Position numbers and translations under genes: made by a program
Part shown: piece after piece, positions 1 to 8,899 of the stretch
Numbering within the stretch: the first letter of the stretch is position 1
Layout: each line of letters starts with the position of its first letter
Assembly (NCBI GenBank): GCA_002307135.1
Contig: DBTQ01000027.1
Span: forward strand, 252,098 to 316,097
Direction of reading: 5' to 3'
Source of the DNA: Bacteroidetes bacterium UBA1312
GTDB lineage: Bacteria; Bacteroidota; Bacteroidia; Chitinophagales; Chitinophagaceae
DNA length: 64,000 bases
Notes under the pieces: model-generated
Seen by the model: only the letters and a program-made list of their open reading frames with translations
What the model was told of the DNA's origin: nothing
Databases searched by the model: none

Positions 1-1694
1 CCCAACCCTTTAAACCTGGTTATCTCCGGCTTGTTACCCAATTCATGAATGGCTCGCTGGCGTTCTTCATCACTATAACAGTAAATTGTTTTTTGTTTAT
101 TACGAACCCGAAATAGTGGTGTTTCAAGAATATAAACATGTCCATTCTTCACCAAGTCGGGGAAAAATTGCAAAAAGAATGTCATAATCAACAAGCGGAT
201 GTGCATACCATCCACATCAGCATCGGTGGCTATTACTATATTGTTGTAGCGCAGGCCATCAAGTCCTTCTTCAATATTGAGTGCATGTTGCAACAGATTG
301 AACTCTTCGTTTTCATAAACGATTTTTTTGGTAAGTCCATAGCAGTTAAGTGGTTTCCCGCGCAAGCTAAATACAGCCTGACTTTCCACATTTCTACTTT
401 TGGTAATAGATCCACTTGCCGAATCTCCTTCTGTAATAAATACAGTAGAATTTCTTTGTTTTTCTACAAACTCCTCTCTGTTTTTTGCCGGTGGCTCTGC
501 ATTAAAATGGATACGGCAGTCGCGTAATTTTTTATTGTGCAGATTAGCTTTTTTAGCGCGCTCATTGGCGAGCTTGCGTATGCCCGACAATTCTTTCCGC
601 TCCCGTTCACTTTGCTCTATACGTTTTTTAATCGCATCGGCGGTAGCCGTATTTTTATGCAAAAAGTTATCTAGCTCCTTTGCCAAAAAGTCGAGCACAA
701 AAGCCTTCATACTTTGCCCTCCTTCCGATACGGTTTGCGAGCCCAGCTTTGTTTTTGTTTGGCTCTCAAATACAGGTTCTTGCACCCGCACTGCTATTGC
801 AGCACAAATACTTTGGCGTACATCGGCAGCATCGTAATCTTTCTTATAAAAGTCACGAATTACTTTTACAAAAGCCTCTCGAAATGCCCCCTGATGCGTA
901 CCTCCTTGTGTGGTGTGCTGTCCGTTTACAAATGAATACAAATCCTCGCCATAGTCGCCGGTATGCGTTATGGCTACTTCAATATCATTACCCTTTAAGT
1001 GAATAATCGGATAACGCATAGCCTCTGGATTCGCTTTGCGTTGCAACAGATCGAGCAACCCATTTTTTGAAATAAAATTGCGCCCGTTAAAATTGATTTG
1101 CAACCCGGCATTCAGGAAACAGTAATTCCAAATCTGATTTTCGACATATTCGAAAATGTATTTATAATGTTTGAAAATGGTATCGTCCGGCGTAAAAACA
1201 ACATAAGTACCATTTGCTTCATCTGTTGCCAACTCCTTATGCTCTTTTACCAATACTCCACGTTCGAATTCTGCTGTTTTCTTGCGCCCTTCACGGAAGG
1301 CAGTAACACTGAATGTCTGACTCAGTGCATTCACAGCCTTCGTACCCACTCCATTAAGTCCTACAGATTTTTGGAATGCTTTACTATCATATTTCGCCCC
1401 CGTATTGATTTTACTCACTACATCCACTACTTTACCCAATGGAATACCTCTTCCATAATCGCGTATAGAAGCCACCCCATTATCCAGTTTTATTTCGATG
1501 CGCTTGCCATAGCCCATCATATACTCATCTATACAGTTGTCCAACACCTCTTTGAGCAATACATAGATACCATCGTCCATACTACTACCATCGCCCAACT
1601 TACCTATGTACATACCGGGGCGCAAGCGTATGTGCTCCCGCCAGTCGAGCGACTTAATACTGTCTTCGTTATAAATAATTTCTTGATCCGCCAT
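1..1694 (-). CDS. parE: DNA topoisomerase IV subunit B (partial, C-terminus outside window)
   Basis: ATP-dependent subunit of a type IIA topoisomerase, which decatenates or relaxes chromosomal DNA with its A subunit. Translating the minus strand from ATG at 1694 gives 564 codons before the window edge. The GHKL ATPase motifs are visible: RPGMYIG at about 25-31, EVLDN at 49-53, DYGRGIP at 79-85 and GLNGVGTKAV at 112-121. The Toprim motifs follow: EGDSASGS near residue 421 and TDADVDGMH near 493. The last visible residues are EITRFKGLG, a hallmark of GyrB/ParE. The stretch following EGDSA (SRNVESQAVFSLRGKPLN) is more like the ParE of Bacteroidota than GyrB, so I prefer parE, but gyrB is not fully excluded. 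It lies downstream of hemN on the same strand with about 165 bp between them. Confidence 0.9.
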   Translation of the reverse strand, partial: MADQEIIYNEDSIKSLDWREHIRLRPGMYIGKLGDGSSMDDGIYVLLKEVLDNCIDEYMMGYGKRIEIKLDNGVASIRDYGRGIPLGKVVDVVSKINTGAKYDSKAFQKSVGLNGVGTKAVNALSQTFSVTAFREGRKKTAEFERGVLVKEHKELATDEANGTYVVFTPDDTIFKHYKYIFEYVENQIWNYCFLNAGLQINFNGRNFISKNGLLDLLQRKANPEAMRYPIIHLKGNDIEVAITHTGDYGEDLYSFVNGQHTTQGGTHQGAFREAFVKVIRDFYKKDYDAADVRQSICAAIAVRVQEPVFESQTKTKLGSQTVSEGGQSMKAFVLDFLAKELDNFLHKNTATADAIKKRIEQSERERKELSGIRKLANERAKKANLHNKKLRDCRIHFNAEPPAKNREEFVEKQRNSTVFITEGDSASGSITKSRNVESQAVFSLRGKPLNCYGLTKKIVYENEEFNLLQHALNIEEGLDGLRYNNIVIATDADVDGMHIRLLIMTFFLQFFPDLVKNGHVYILETPLFRVRNKQKTIYCYSDEERQRAIHELGNKPEITRFKGL

Positions 1695-1859
1695 TTGCTA
1701 ATTTATTCTTTTCAGATGCTGCAAAATAAACAAATAAGGAGGAAACCTCGCATAGTTGTTTATTACATACTTAATACCAACAAAGCCGAATTACCTAGCA
1801 CCGGACTAAGTGCTATTTAGAAGTATATAGCCAGATACCACTGTACCTATTGAGCTCAA

Positions 1860-3218
1860 TTACACCGTCATCGAAAACAATGCTGTTTGGGGCGCTTTTC
1901 GTTTAAGCAGCAGATCAAATGCCATACAAATATTACGCACAAATGGCTTTCCCTTTTCAGTAATAGTCAGTGTTTGTTCATGTATATAAAGTAGCCCGTC
2001 TTCTTCCAGCTCTCCCAATCCGGCTAATACATCAGGCAGACCCGGGAAATAGAGGGCATCGTCGAGCCAACTAGTGCTCCACTGGCACATCATATTAAGA
2101 ATATGCCGGCGGATAATTAAATCTTCTGTGGTCAGTAAATGCCCTTTTACCAATGGAATTTTGTTTTGATAGAGCAATGCAAAATATTCATCTATCGATT
2201 TTTCATTTTGTGCAAAACCATACCAGCTATCACTGATAGCAGATACACCGAGTCCTATCATCAATTGCGTTTTGGACGAAGTATAGCCCATAAAATTGCG
2301 ATGCAATTTACCCGTCTTTGCTGCTTGAAAAAGGCCGTCTTCCTGAAGTGAAAAGTGATCCATACCTATTTCGTAATACCCATTTTGAGCAAGCAAATTT
2401 TTACCGGTTTCATACAGTTGTCGTTTTTCTTCGTCGCGGGGCAGGTCTTCGTCCCGAAATCCACGTTGTCCGTTTCCCTTTATCCAGGGTACATGTGCAT
2501 AACTGTAAAATGCAAGTCTATCCGGCTTTAGCAAGCTCGTTTTGTTGATCGTATCCGCCACATCTGCTAAGGTCTGAAAGGGTAAACCAAAAATCAAATC
2601 GTGCGATATAGAGGTATAGCCTATAGCCCGAGCCCAGGTTGTAACCTTAGCTACCTGTTCGTACGACTGAAAACGGTGTATCGCTTTTTGTACTTTTTCG
2701 CTATAATCCTGTACGCCAAAGCTCACCCTTCTAAAGCCCAAATCGAAGAGCGTTTGCAAATGCTCCTGTGTCGTATTGTTGGGATGCCCTTCAAAACTAA
2801 ATTCGTAATCAGGAGCCTTTTCTGCACGAGCTAAAATGCCGCCAATTAAATGTTCCAGCTGCTGCGGAGCAAAGAATGTGGGTGTACCGCCTCCCAAGTG
2901 TATTTCTTTAATAATGGGTTTTTGAGCAAACAGATTGCAATACAAAGACCATTCTTTCAGTACCGCACTTATGTATGGGTGCTCCACTTCGTGTCGCTTG
3001 GTAATGTATTTGTGACAACCGCAAAAGGTACACAGGCTTTCGCAATAAGGTAAATGAATGTACACACTGATACCTTCTCCGATATTACTTTCTTCAAAAG
3101 ATTGCAACATCGTATTTTGCCATATTTCAGGGCTAAAATGCACGGTATCCCAATAAGGGACTGTCGGATAACTGGTGTATCGGGGACCGGGCACATTGTA
3201 TTTTTGAATCAGCGACAT
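1860..3218 (-). CDS. hemN: Oxygen-independent coproporphyrinogen III oxidase (radical SAM)
   Basis: Converts coproporphyrinogen III to protoporphyrinogen IX in haem synthesis without oxygen, in the cytoplasm. The 452-residue protein has the normal family length. The radical-SAM cluster motif CxxxCxxC is at Cys59, Cys63 and Cys66, followed by Cys68 as in true HemN. The SAM-binding glycine motif GGGTPTF is at about 109-115. The N-terminal YTSYPT segment is also HemN-like, which separates it from HemW. The gene stands alone on the minus strand. Its upstream region holds a TAnnTTTG box and a Crp/Fnr-like inverted repeat (see that entry), consistent with induction when oxygen is low. Confidence 0.93.
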   Translation of the reverse strand: MSLIQKYNVPGPRYTSYPTVPYWDTVHFSPEIWQNTMLQSFEESNIGEGISVYIHLPYCESLCTFCGCHKYITKRHEVEHPYISAVLKEWSLYCNLFAQKPIIKEIHLGGGTPTFFAPQQLEHLIGGILARAEKAPDYEFSFEGHPNNTTQEHLQTLFDLGFRRVSFGVQDYSEKVQKAIHRFQSYEQVAKVTTWARAIGYTSISHDLIFGLPFQTLADVADTINKTSLLKPDRLAFYSYAHVPWIKGNGQRGFRDEDLPRDEEKRQLYETGKNLLAQNGYYEIGMDHFSLQEDGLFQAAKTGKLHRNFMGYTSSKTQLMIGLGVSAISDSWYGFAQNEKSIDEYFALLYQNKIPLVKGHLLTTEDLIIRRHILNMMCQWSTSWLDDALYFPGLPDVLAGLGELEEDGLLYIHEQTLTITEKGKPFVRNICMAFDLLLKRKAPQTALFSMTV

Positions 3219-3238
3219 GTAAGGTGTGTTTGCTATCG

Positions 3239-3281
3239 CAAAATTACATGCACTACTACTCCTAGAAAATGATTTACATCA
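3239..3281 (-). promoter_or_regulatory. hemN promoter with Crp/Fnr-like operator
   Basis: On the minus strand a TAATTTTG box (3239-3246) matches the Bacteroidota -7 consensus TAnnTTTG. Upstream lies the inverted repeat TGAT-N4-ATCA (3270-3281), the core of Fnr/Crp-family operators (TTGATnnnnATCAA). If transcription starts about 5 nt after the -7 box, the operator centre is near -41.5, the classical class II activator position. The start site and regulator are inferred. Confidence 0.5.
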
Positions 3282-3313
3282 TACTAAACGACCGATACAA
3301 CTAAGTTCTATAA

Positions 3314-4786
3314 TCAGCGTTTGACCCAATATTTACCAAGCTTAGGATAAAGTGCTAAAGCCATAAAGAGCAAATAAATCAGTACGACTATAGTGCTAAA
3401 TCCGGCCAATGAAAATCGAATGAGTACAGCTATTGATAGCAGGTAAGGAATGATGGTACTCAGGTTTTCTTTCAATGGAACATGCAAACTATCGGCACTC
3501 AATTGGTGCTGCACCAAGAGTGGCAATGCAATGAGGCTCGTTATCACTTCGGCAATGAGCAATACCCAAGCTACCGGAACAACGGATCTGCTTACCATTG
3601 AAAATCCCACAATAATGATAGCGCTTTTGAGCAACATAAGCAGCAGCATTTTATTCATGGCATTGATGCCTTTCAATATAAAATGATAACTCAAACCGAA
3701 CAAATTAAGAACGGTAAGTAACAGCATCAAATCCATAAATTGATTATTGTAATCCAATTGATGCTTCGTCCAATAAAGAAACAATGGCTGGTATAACGGG
3801 TAGCAACAAACAATGCCTATAAGCAATACAGAACCTAAACCAAGCCGAATAAATTGCAATAATTGTTGAAGCCCCTTGCTATCGCTTAGCGAGTACTTTT
3901 TTTGCAATTCGGGTGTATAAGTATTGAGCAATAGATTGTTGGCCAATAATGGCGTATTGACTATCGTTCTAATAGTAGAGAACAATGCAATAATTGCTTT
4001 ATCGTATTTAAAAAACGACAACAATAATACCAATCCGTCGGAACTCAATTTTTCAAAAAAATTGCTGGCATATAATTTACCTGCTTTACCAAACATTATA
4101 GTTCCGGCTTTGAGCGAAGCCTTACTCCACGAACCGGGTAAAGGATAACGAAATCGCAAATGAAGAAGATAAACCACGGCTGCTACCATAATGAGGATAC
4201 TATCTGCCGCTACACATAGTCCGAAACTAAAATCTTGTGCAATCAATAGTGCCAGCATTACTATTTCGGTCAGCAGCAACATCGTTTCCATCAACAGATT
4301 TTGCCATATCAATCCAACAGGTTCTTTAACGGCGCCATACATGCGTTGTACATTTTGCACGCAGGCAGCCAGTATATACAGTGCGGTGCTTGTGGCAAGT
4401 GCAAAATTTGCTGCATTGCTGATAGGTGTATCAAATACAAAACCGGCAACTGCACCAAACCCACAAAAAAGTAACGCCACCAAACTACACAACAACACAG
4501 AAAAGACAATGAGAAAGGATAAGCCAACACGCATGGTATGTTGTGCCTGCCTAGGATCTTTATGAAAGTGCAGATTGTAGCTATTAGCTATGTAACGAAT
4601 AAAGCTATCGGGTAGAAAACAAAGCAATGCACGAACAGAAAGGAGCAAAGCCCAAAAACAAAAAACATCTTTTCCCCAATGCGTAAGCATAAGCGGCGTA
4701 AGAATAATCGTTTTGGCAAAAGAGGATATAAAAAAGAGGATCGTAATTGCCGAACCGAGACGTATGCTTTTGTTGGAAAAACTCAT
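3314..4786 (-). CDS. Polysaccharide/oligosaccharide flippase-like integral membrane protein
   Basis: The 490-residue protein is almost entirely hydrophobic segments, about 12 to 14 predicted membrane helices, with short basic loops and a C-terminal KLGKYWVKR tail. This size and layout fit the Wzx/MATE-like (MOP) exporter superfamily that flips lipid-linked sugars across the inner membrane. I see no motif that assigns a substrate. It stands alone between hemN and a small membrane protein, with no glycosyltransferase beside it, although sugar-nucleotide genes occur 3 kb away (7760-9450). A different MOP-type transporter is possible. Confidence 0.6.
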   Translation of the reverse strand: MSFSNKSIRLGSAITILFFISSFAKTIILTPLMLTHWGKDVFCFWALLLSVRALLCFLPDSFIRYIANSYNLHFHKDPRQAQHTMRVGLSFLIVFSVLLCSLVALLFCGFGAVAGFVFDTPISNAANFALATSTALYILAACVQNVQRMYGAVKEPVGLIWQNLLMETMLLLTEIVMLALLIAQDFSFGLCVAADSILIMVAAVVYLLHLRFRYPLPGSWSKASLKAGTIMFGKAGKLYASNFFEKLSSDGLVLLLSFFKYDKAIIALFSTIRTIVNTPLLANNLLLNTYTPELQKKYSLSDSKGLQQLLQFIRLGLGSVLLIGIVCCYPLYQPLFLYWTKHQLDYNNQFMDLMLLLTVLNLFGLSYHFILKGINAMNKMLLLMLLKSAIIIVGFSMVSRSVVPVAWVLLIAEVITSLIALPLLVQHQLSADSLHVPLKENLSTIIPYLLSIAVLIRFSLAGFSTIVVLIYLLFMALALYPKLGKYWVKR

Positions 4787-4886
4787 TCTGTTTTTAAGCT
4801 GCTCAAACCTACATCAAAAATGGATTTGTTTATAGCGGATGTAAATAATTATTGCTCAAGAGCAGATTATCAATAGACAAATAACC

Positions 4887-5312
4887 CTACAATTCCGTTA
4901 AGGATAAATATTTTGTACGACCTATTGTAATATAGTAACCGATCAGTAAAAACGCCGGGATGACTAGAACTAAACCGAAGTTCACATCCATAGTAGCTTT
5001 AAGAATAAAATGCACGGCAATCAGTCCACCGGCAATACGCATAATCCAGCTGCTATTTTTAAATCCACCAACGGACATTTCTTTTGTTTCGCCTTCCTTG
5101 ATTACCAGCAGTCGCTCCGGGCTTTTACACCAATCTATTTTAGCCACCACGGTATGCTCCCCTGCTGTGGTTTCAAATTGCTTGAGCTCACCGTTGGCAA
5201 TGGTACCCACTTTTTGACCATCAATATAGATTTTATAATCCCTTGCCCCATTGATATATTGATTCGTTCTTTGAATTTTTATTGTAGGCATGGTATTGTG
5301 AGTTTTAAGCAT
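4887..5312 (-). CDS. Small membrane protein with PEGA-like N-terminal domain
   Basis: The 141-residue protein begins with about 75 residues of beta-rich sequence containing YKIYIDGQKVGTIANGE and a later TTAGEHTV segment, similar to the ligand-presenting PEGA fold (x-YVDG-x-G-x5-G-x-H). Two hydrophobic helices follow (about 88-107 and 110-127), then a short basic tail. An alternative start at the second Met (5291, MPTIKIQ) is equally plausible and lies closer to typical family starts. No function is known; it is probably anchored in the inner membrane with its N-terminal domain exposed. Confidence 0.6.
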   Translation of the reverse strand: MLKTHNTMPTIKIQRTNQYINGARDYKIYIDGQKVGTIANGELKQFETTAGEHTVVAKIDWCKSPERLLVIKEGETKEMSVGGFKNSSWIMRIAGGLIAVHFILKATMDVNFGLVLVIPAFLLIGYYITIGRTKYLSLTEL

Positions 5313-5389
5313 TAAGCAAACAAATTGCAGAAGAGCATTTTAAAAGAACTTCAATGTTTCAGTTAACCTTTACGCTGCTTATTAATCAA

Positions 5390-5690
5390 TTAATATAAAT
5401 CACGTGTTGGTTTATAAATAACAAAAGGAAACTCATTCCGTATTTTATCTGAAAGTACATCATTGAGCCATAACATCTTCACAATTTTTTCTCGGCACAT
5501 GCCACAATTAATTTCATCGTACAAAAGAATTAAAGGTTGTGCACAATATTTTGTAGCGTTCGTTTGATAAATATCCAATAAGTCGAGCGTTATTCGATGC
5601 AAGTTATCAAGATTATTGTGTTGGTTTGCAATGTAAACAAATAGTTTTGTGTCTAATGTAAAAATCCTATAAAATAATACCTCTAAACTG
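5390..5690 (-). pseudogene. Start-less C-terminal gene fragment (HEAT-like helical)
   Basis: An open minus-strand frame runs from about 5690, just at the methyltransferase stop, to a stop at 5390 without any ATG; the longest start is a TTG at 5602. The roughly 98-residue translation is helical and Cys-containing (LYDEINCGMCREKIVKML), reminiscent of HEAT/ARM-type repeats. It is most easily read as the 3' remnant of a host gene cut when the restriction-modification island arrived. A genuine 70-residue protein from the TTG start is less likely. No matching N-terminal half is visible on the far side of the island (7600-7750). Confidence 0.45.
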
Positions 5691-6750
5691 AAACGATAGA
5701 ATTATCAATCATACTAGACACCTTTTCCCAACGTTTTACTTTTGGAGTTTGAACATTTTCAACAGCAGACAAATCGCTTAAAATTTTATTCGCCAAGACA
5801 TTCGCCATTCGAACAGGAACTGCATTACCAATCATTTTATAACCATCGGCAATGTTTTTATAATAGAATTTGAATGTGTCAGGAAAAGTTTGGACTCTTG
5901 CACACTCTCTGACACTTAATCTTCGATATAAATCTTCTTTGCCAGGGACAAATATTCTTAAATTCTGTTCGACAAATTGAAACTTTGGAGCTTGTGGGTG
6001 GCAAGGAGCGTGACGACCACCTGCTTGAATTGTAAAAGAAACTTCATCCCAAGACCGAACACGATTTCTTGACATATAAATTGTAGAAAAGCCACCAGTC
6101 ATATATTCGTGGTTTGACACTAAACAATCTTCGCCATTCGTTATATTTCCTTTTTGTGCAGGAAGGACATTACCTTTTAAATCGCCAATTGCTTTTGACA
6201 ACGGAATTTTATTTTCTAAAGTTGTGGGTATTGGAAATTCAAATTCAATTCCTAAATCTGTACGATAACCAACAAAGAAAACTCGTTTTCTATCTTGTGG
6301 AACACCATAATCTGAAACATTCAACATTTGAAAAGACAAATTATAACCACATTCTCGAAACATACTTTTTATGTTTTCCAAAGCATTGCCGTGAGCTGAC
6401 AAAAGCATTCCGGATACATTTTCAGCAAGAAAGAATTTAGGTTGTTTGTCAGCAAGAATTCTAATAAAGTCATAAAAAAGCTGTCCTCTTTTGTCGCCAA
6501 TTCCTCTCATTGCACCAGCTTCAGACCAACTTTGACAAGGCGGTCCACCAATAATTCCATCACATTCAGGAACTTCACTTGTGGGAACATCTGTAATACT
6601 TCGTTTGTCTAAATAAACGCCATTATGATTTTTTTCGTAAGTCTCCCAAATAGATTTATCGTATTCATTTGCCCAAATAACATCAAATCCAGCTTTTGAA
6701 AAGCCTAAATCTAAACCACCTGCACCAGCGAAAAATGTTACTAATTTCAT
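5683..6750 (-). CDS. Type II DNA C5-cytosine methyltransferase (M.NgoPII-like)
   Basis: Transfers a methyl group from SAM to C5 of cytosine in a specific DNA site, protecting host DNA from the adjacent endonuclease. The 355-residue protein has all the C5-MTase motifs: FAGAGGLDLGF (6-16, SAM), GGPPCQSW with catalytic Cys72, ENV at 110-112, QDRKRVFFVG near 153-161, and YKMIGNAVPV near 313-322. The target-recognition region (NRVRSWDEVSFTIQAGGR, HPQAPKF) resembles M.NgoPII, which recognises GGCC; the site is an inference. The start codon lies 1 bp after the endonuclease stop, so the two are probably translationally coupled. Low GC relative to its flanks suggests transfer. Confidence 0.9.
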   Translation of the reverse strand: MKLVTFFAGAGGLDLGFSKAGFDVIWANEYDKSIWETYEKNHNGVYLDKRSITDVPTSEVPECDGIIGGPPCQSWSEAGAMRGIGDKRGQLFYDFIRILADKQPKFFLAENVSGMLLSAHGNALENIKSMFRECGYNLSFQMLNVSDYGVPQDRKRVFFVGYRTDLGIEFEFPIPTTLENKIPLSKAIGDLKGNVLPAQKGNITNGEDCLVSNHEYMTGGFSTIYMSRNRVRSWDEVSFTIQAGGRHAPCHPQAPKFQFVEQNLRIFVPGKEDLYRRLSVRECARVQTFPDTFKFYYKNIADGYKMIGNAVPVRMANVLANKILSDLSAVENVQTPKVKRWEKVSSMIDNSIVSV

Positions 6751-6751
6751 G

Positions 6752-7597
6752 TTAATTGACTTTATAGGTTATTAATTTACAATCCAACAGTTGAGCAGGG
6801 TTATTTGGATTTTTGATTTTAGTATCTTCAAAAGAATAGTTAGCTTTTGTAAGATTTTGAAGTGCCGTTTTATCAGCATTTGGAAAGGAATTAAACTTTT
6901 CAGTTTTCATCAAACAAAGAACTTGAAACGTTGCATTAGCATCAACTTTGTTTAAATACGAGAAGATTTTATGTGGGTTTTCAATATGCCACATTCCACG
7001 AATACGCAAATCAGTTACACCCAAAGGGTCAACTTTTTTGACTTTGCCTAATTCGTTTGTTTCAGTAAATTCAACATCTGGTATTTCTGTTATTCCTGAA
7101 GAAATAGTTTTTTTTATTTTTTCGTAAACCTCTTTATCAGCAGAAAAGCAGTCGCCATATACAAACCACAAATATTTAATATCAGTATCGTTTGTATGAC
7201 CAACTATGTAAACAATATCTTTTTCAGTCCAATCTTCACAATTTTTACAAGCCTGTGTAAGCATTGGACTATCTGCAAAAAGTTTAGATTTAGGATAAGA
7301 ACTATTTAAAGCTAAAGCACTTGTTGGATTTTGGACTTTTTTAGTTTCAATTGCATCGCCATTACGTAGAATTATATCAGGTGGGTTATTTTGATTACCC
7401 AAATATGAAAAAACTTCATTAAATTTTTGCAATCTATCAACTTCAGACAAGTCAAAAGAGTTTGCGAAAATATCTTTCACATAATTTTCTAAGGCTTCAC
7501 CGACAGAGTTTGCTCTGTTTCGACCAGTATAATAATCTTTAACCTTTATAATCGGATTTTCGACAATTAATTTTATTGCTTGTAGTAAGTTTGACAT
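6752..7597 (-). CDS. Type II restriction endonuclease, NgoPII-like
   Basis: Cleaves unmethylated DNA and defends against phage and plasmids. The 281-residue protein resembles the NgoPII family: FNEVFSYLGNQNNPPDIILRN is followed by AIETKK and NSSYPKSKL. A PD-(D/E)xK nuclease core is visible as Pro-Asp at 73-74 and Glu84-x-Lys86. NgoPII-type enzymes recognise GGCC, which fits the methyltransferase next door. The gene is upstream of the methyltransferase in the same transcript, an order that usually needs tight control of the nuclease; no C protein is visible. It is AT-rich like its partner. Confidence 0.82.
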   Translation of the reverse strand: MSNLLQAIKLIVENPIIKVKDYYTGRNRANSVGEALENYVKDIFANSFDLSEVDRLQKFNEVFSYLGNQNNPPDIILRNGDAIETKKVQNPTSALALNSSYPKSKLFADSPMLTQACKNCEDWTEKDIVYIVGHTNDTDIKYLWFVYGDCFSADKEVYEKIKKTISSGITEIPDVEFTETNELGKVKKVDPLGVTDLRIRGMWHIENPHKIFSYLNKVDANATFQVLCLMKTEKFNSFPNADKTALQNLTKANYSFEDTKIKNPNNPAQLLDCKLITYKVN

Positions 7598-7626
7598 ATT
7601 CAGGATTTACGGCTAATATTTTGCAA

Positions 7627-7634
7627 CAAATTTA
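7627..7634 (-). promoter_or_regulatory. Possible -7 box of the restriction-modification operon
   Basis: The minus strand reads TAAATTTG, a match to TAnnTTTG, 29 nt upstream of the endonuclease start. No clear TTTG is found 19 nt further upstream, so the promoter is weak or uses another element. Confidence 0.3.
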
Positions 7635-7706
7635 CTAAATCTGTTTAAAACTAACTTAATGCAATAAATTACCATATAGATTCAAACTGCAAAATACTTT
7701 TATTGT

Positions 7707-7737
7707 TTTGCCGAATGAAGCCTAAGTTCTAAGTTTG
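7707..7737 (+). promoter_or_regulatory. Promoter of the aminotransferase-rfbC operon
   Basis: TTTG (7707-7710), 19 nt, then TAAGTTTG (7730-7737): both elements and the spacing match the Bacteroidota primary sigma consensus. The ATG follows 22 nt after the -7 box. Confidence 0.65.
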
Positions 7738-7759
7738 CAATCTGAAAAACAGATTTATT

Positions 7760-8899
7760 ATGCAAGGATTACAAATGGTGGACCTCAAACGTCAGTATCA
7801 AAACATTAAAGCAGAAGTCGATGAAGCTATCTTGAATGTGGTAGCCAGCAGTGCTTTTATCAATGGGCCGGATGTCAAACATTTCAGTAGTGAACTCGCT
7901 ACATATTTGGGCGTAAAACACGTTATCCCTTGCGCTAATGGAACTGATGCATTGCAGATAGCACTTATGGCACTTGGTTTAGAACCTGGCGACGAGGTGA
8001 TCACACCTTCATTTACATACATTGCTACGGTAGAAGTGGTAGCCTTGCTACGCCTGAAACCTGTATTTGTTGATGTAGATGCGGATACCTTCACTATGAA
8101 TATTGATGCCGTACGTAAAGCTATTACAGCAAAAACGAAAGCCATTATTCCGGTACACCTTTATGGACAAAGTGTGGATATGGCACCTCTTTTGGAATTA
8201 GCCAAAGAATTTAATCTACCTATAATAGAAGACAACGCTCAAGCTATTGGTGGTACTTATACCTTCCCCGACGGTACCCAAAAGAAAACCGGTGCTATGG
8301 GCACTATTGGTTGTACTTCATTTTTCCCTTCTAAGAATCTGGGTTGCTATGGTGATGGCGGTGCCATGTTTACCAATGACGATGCGCTTGCAGAAAAATT
8401 AGCGATGATTGCCAATCACGGTCAAAAAGTTCGTTACTACCATGAAATGGTAGGATGCAATAGCCGCTTAGATACGATACAAGCAGCGGTACTACGTATC
8501 AAATTGCGTAAGCTGGATGAGTATTGTAGTGCACGCCGTGAAGCTGCAGACTATTACGATAATGCTTTTGCCAATAACCCCAACATTATTACACCATTCC
8601 GCCCTGCATATAGCTACCATGTATTCCATCAATATACTTTGCAACTCAAAAATGTTGACAGAGACAAAGTGGTGGATCTGCTTGCTGAAAAAGGTATTCC
8701 ATCGATGATTTATTATCCTGTACCTTCTCACAAACAAAATATGTTGAAAGATTTTGGCGGTGCAGATTACAACTTACCTGTCACAGATTATCTCAACACA
8801 TGTGTGATGTCCTTGCCGATACATACTGAACTCACCGAAGAAGAGTTGAAATACATCAGTGACAATATGAACGAAATCGTAAACCAACTGAGCAAATAA
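7760..8899 (+). CDS. DegT/DnrJ/EryC1/StrS-family sugar aminotransferase
   Basis: PLP-dependent transamination of a keto sugar nucleotide for surface polysaccharide or lipopolysaccharide synthesis, in the cytoplasm. The 379-residue length is typical. The PLP lysine is Lys192 in FFPSKNLGCYGDGG; EDNAQAIG (157-164) carries the Asp that contacts the PLP ring, and CANGTDALQ (58-66) is the phosphate-binding segment. Overall it resembles WbpE/DesV-type enzymes; the exact sugar cannot be read. A start at the second Met (residue 6) is possible. Its stop overlaps the next ATG (TAATG), so it is co-translated with the rfbC-like epimerase. Confidence 0.88.
   Translation: MQGLQMVDLKRQYQNIKAEVDEAILNVVASSAFINGPDVKHFSSELATYLGVKHVIPCANGTDALQIALMALGLEPGDEVITPSFTYIATVEVVALLRLKPVFVDVDADTFTMNIDAVRKAITAKTKAIIPVHLYGQSVDMAPLLELAKEFNLPIIEDNAQAIGGTYTFPDGTQKKTGAMGTIGCTSFFPSKNLGCYGDGGAMFTNDDALAEKLAMIANHGQKVRYYHEMVGCNSRLDTIQAAVLRIKLRKLDEYCSARREAADYYDNAFANNPNIITPFRPAYSYHVFHQYTLQLKNVDRDKVVDLLAEKGIPSMIYYPVPSHKQNMLKDFGGADYNLPVTDYLNTCVMSLPIHTELTEEELKYISDNMNEIVNQLSK

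Noticed and set aside
1098..1820. A 240-codon plus-strand open frame
   Set aside because: It lies antisense to topoisomerase IV subunit B, whose minus-strand frame is intact with clear motifs.
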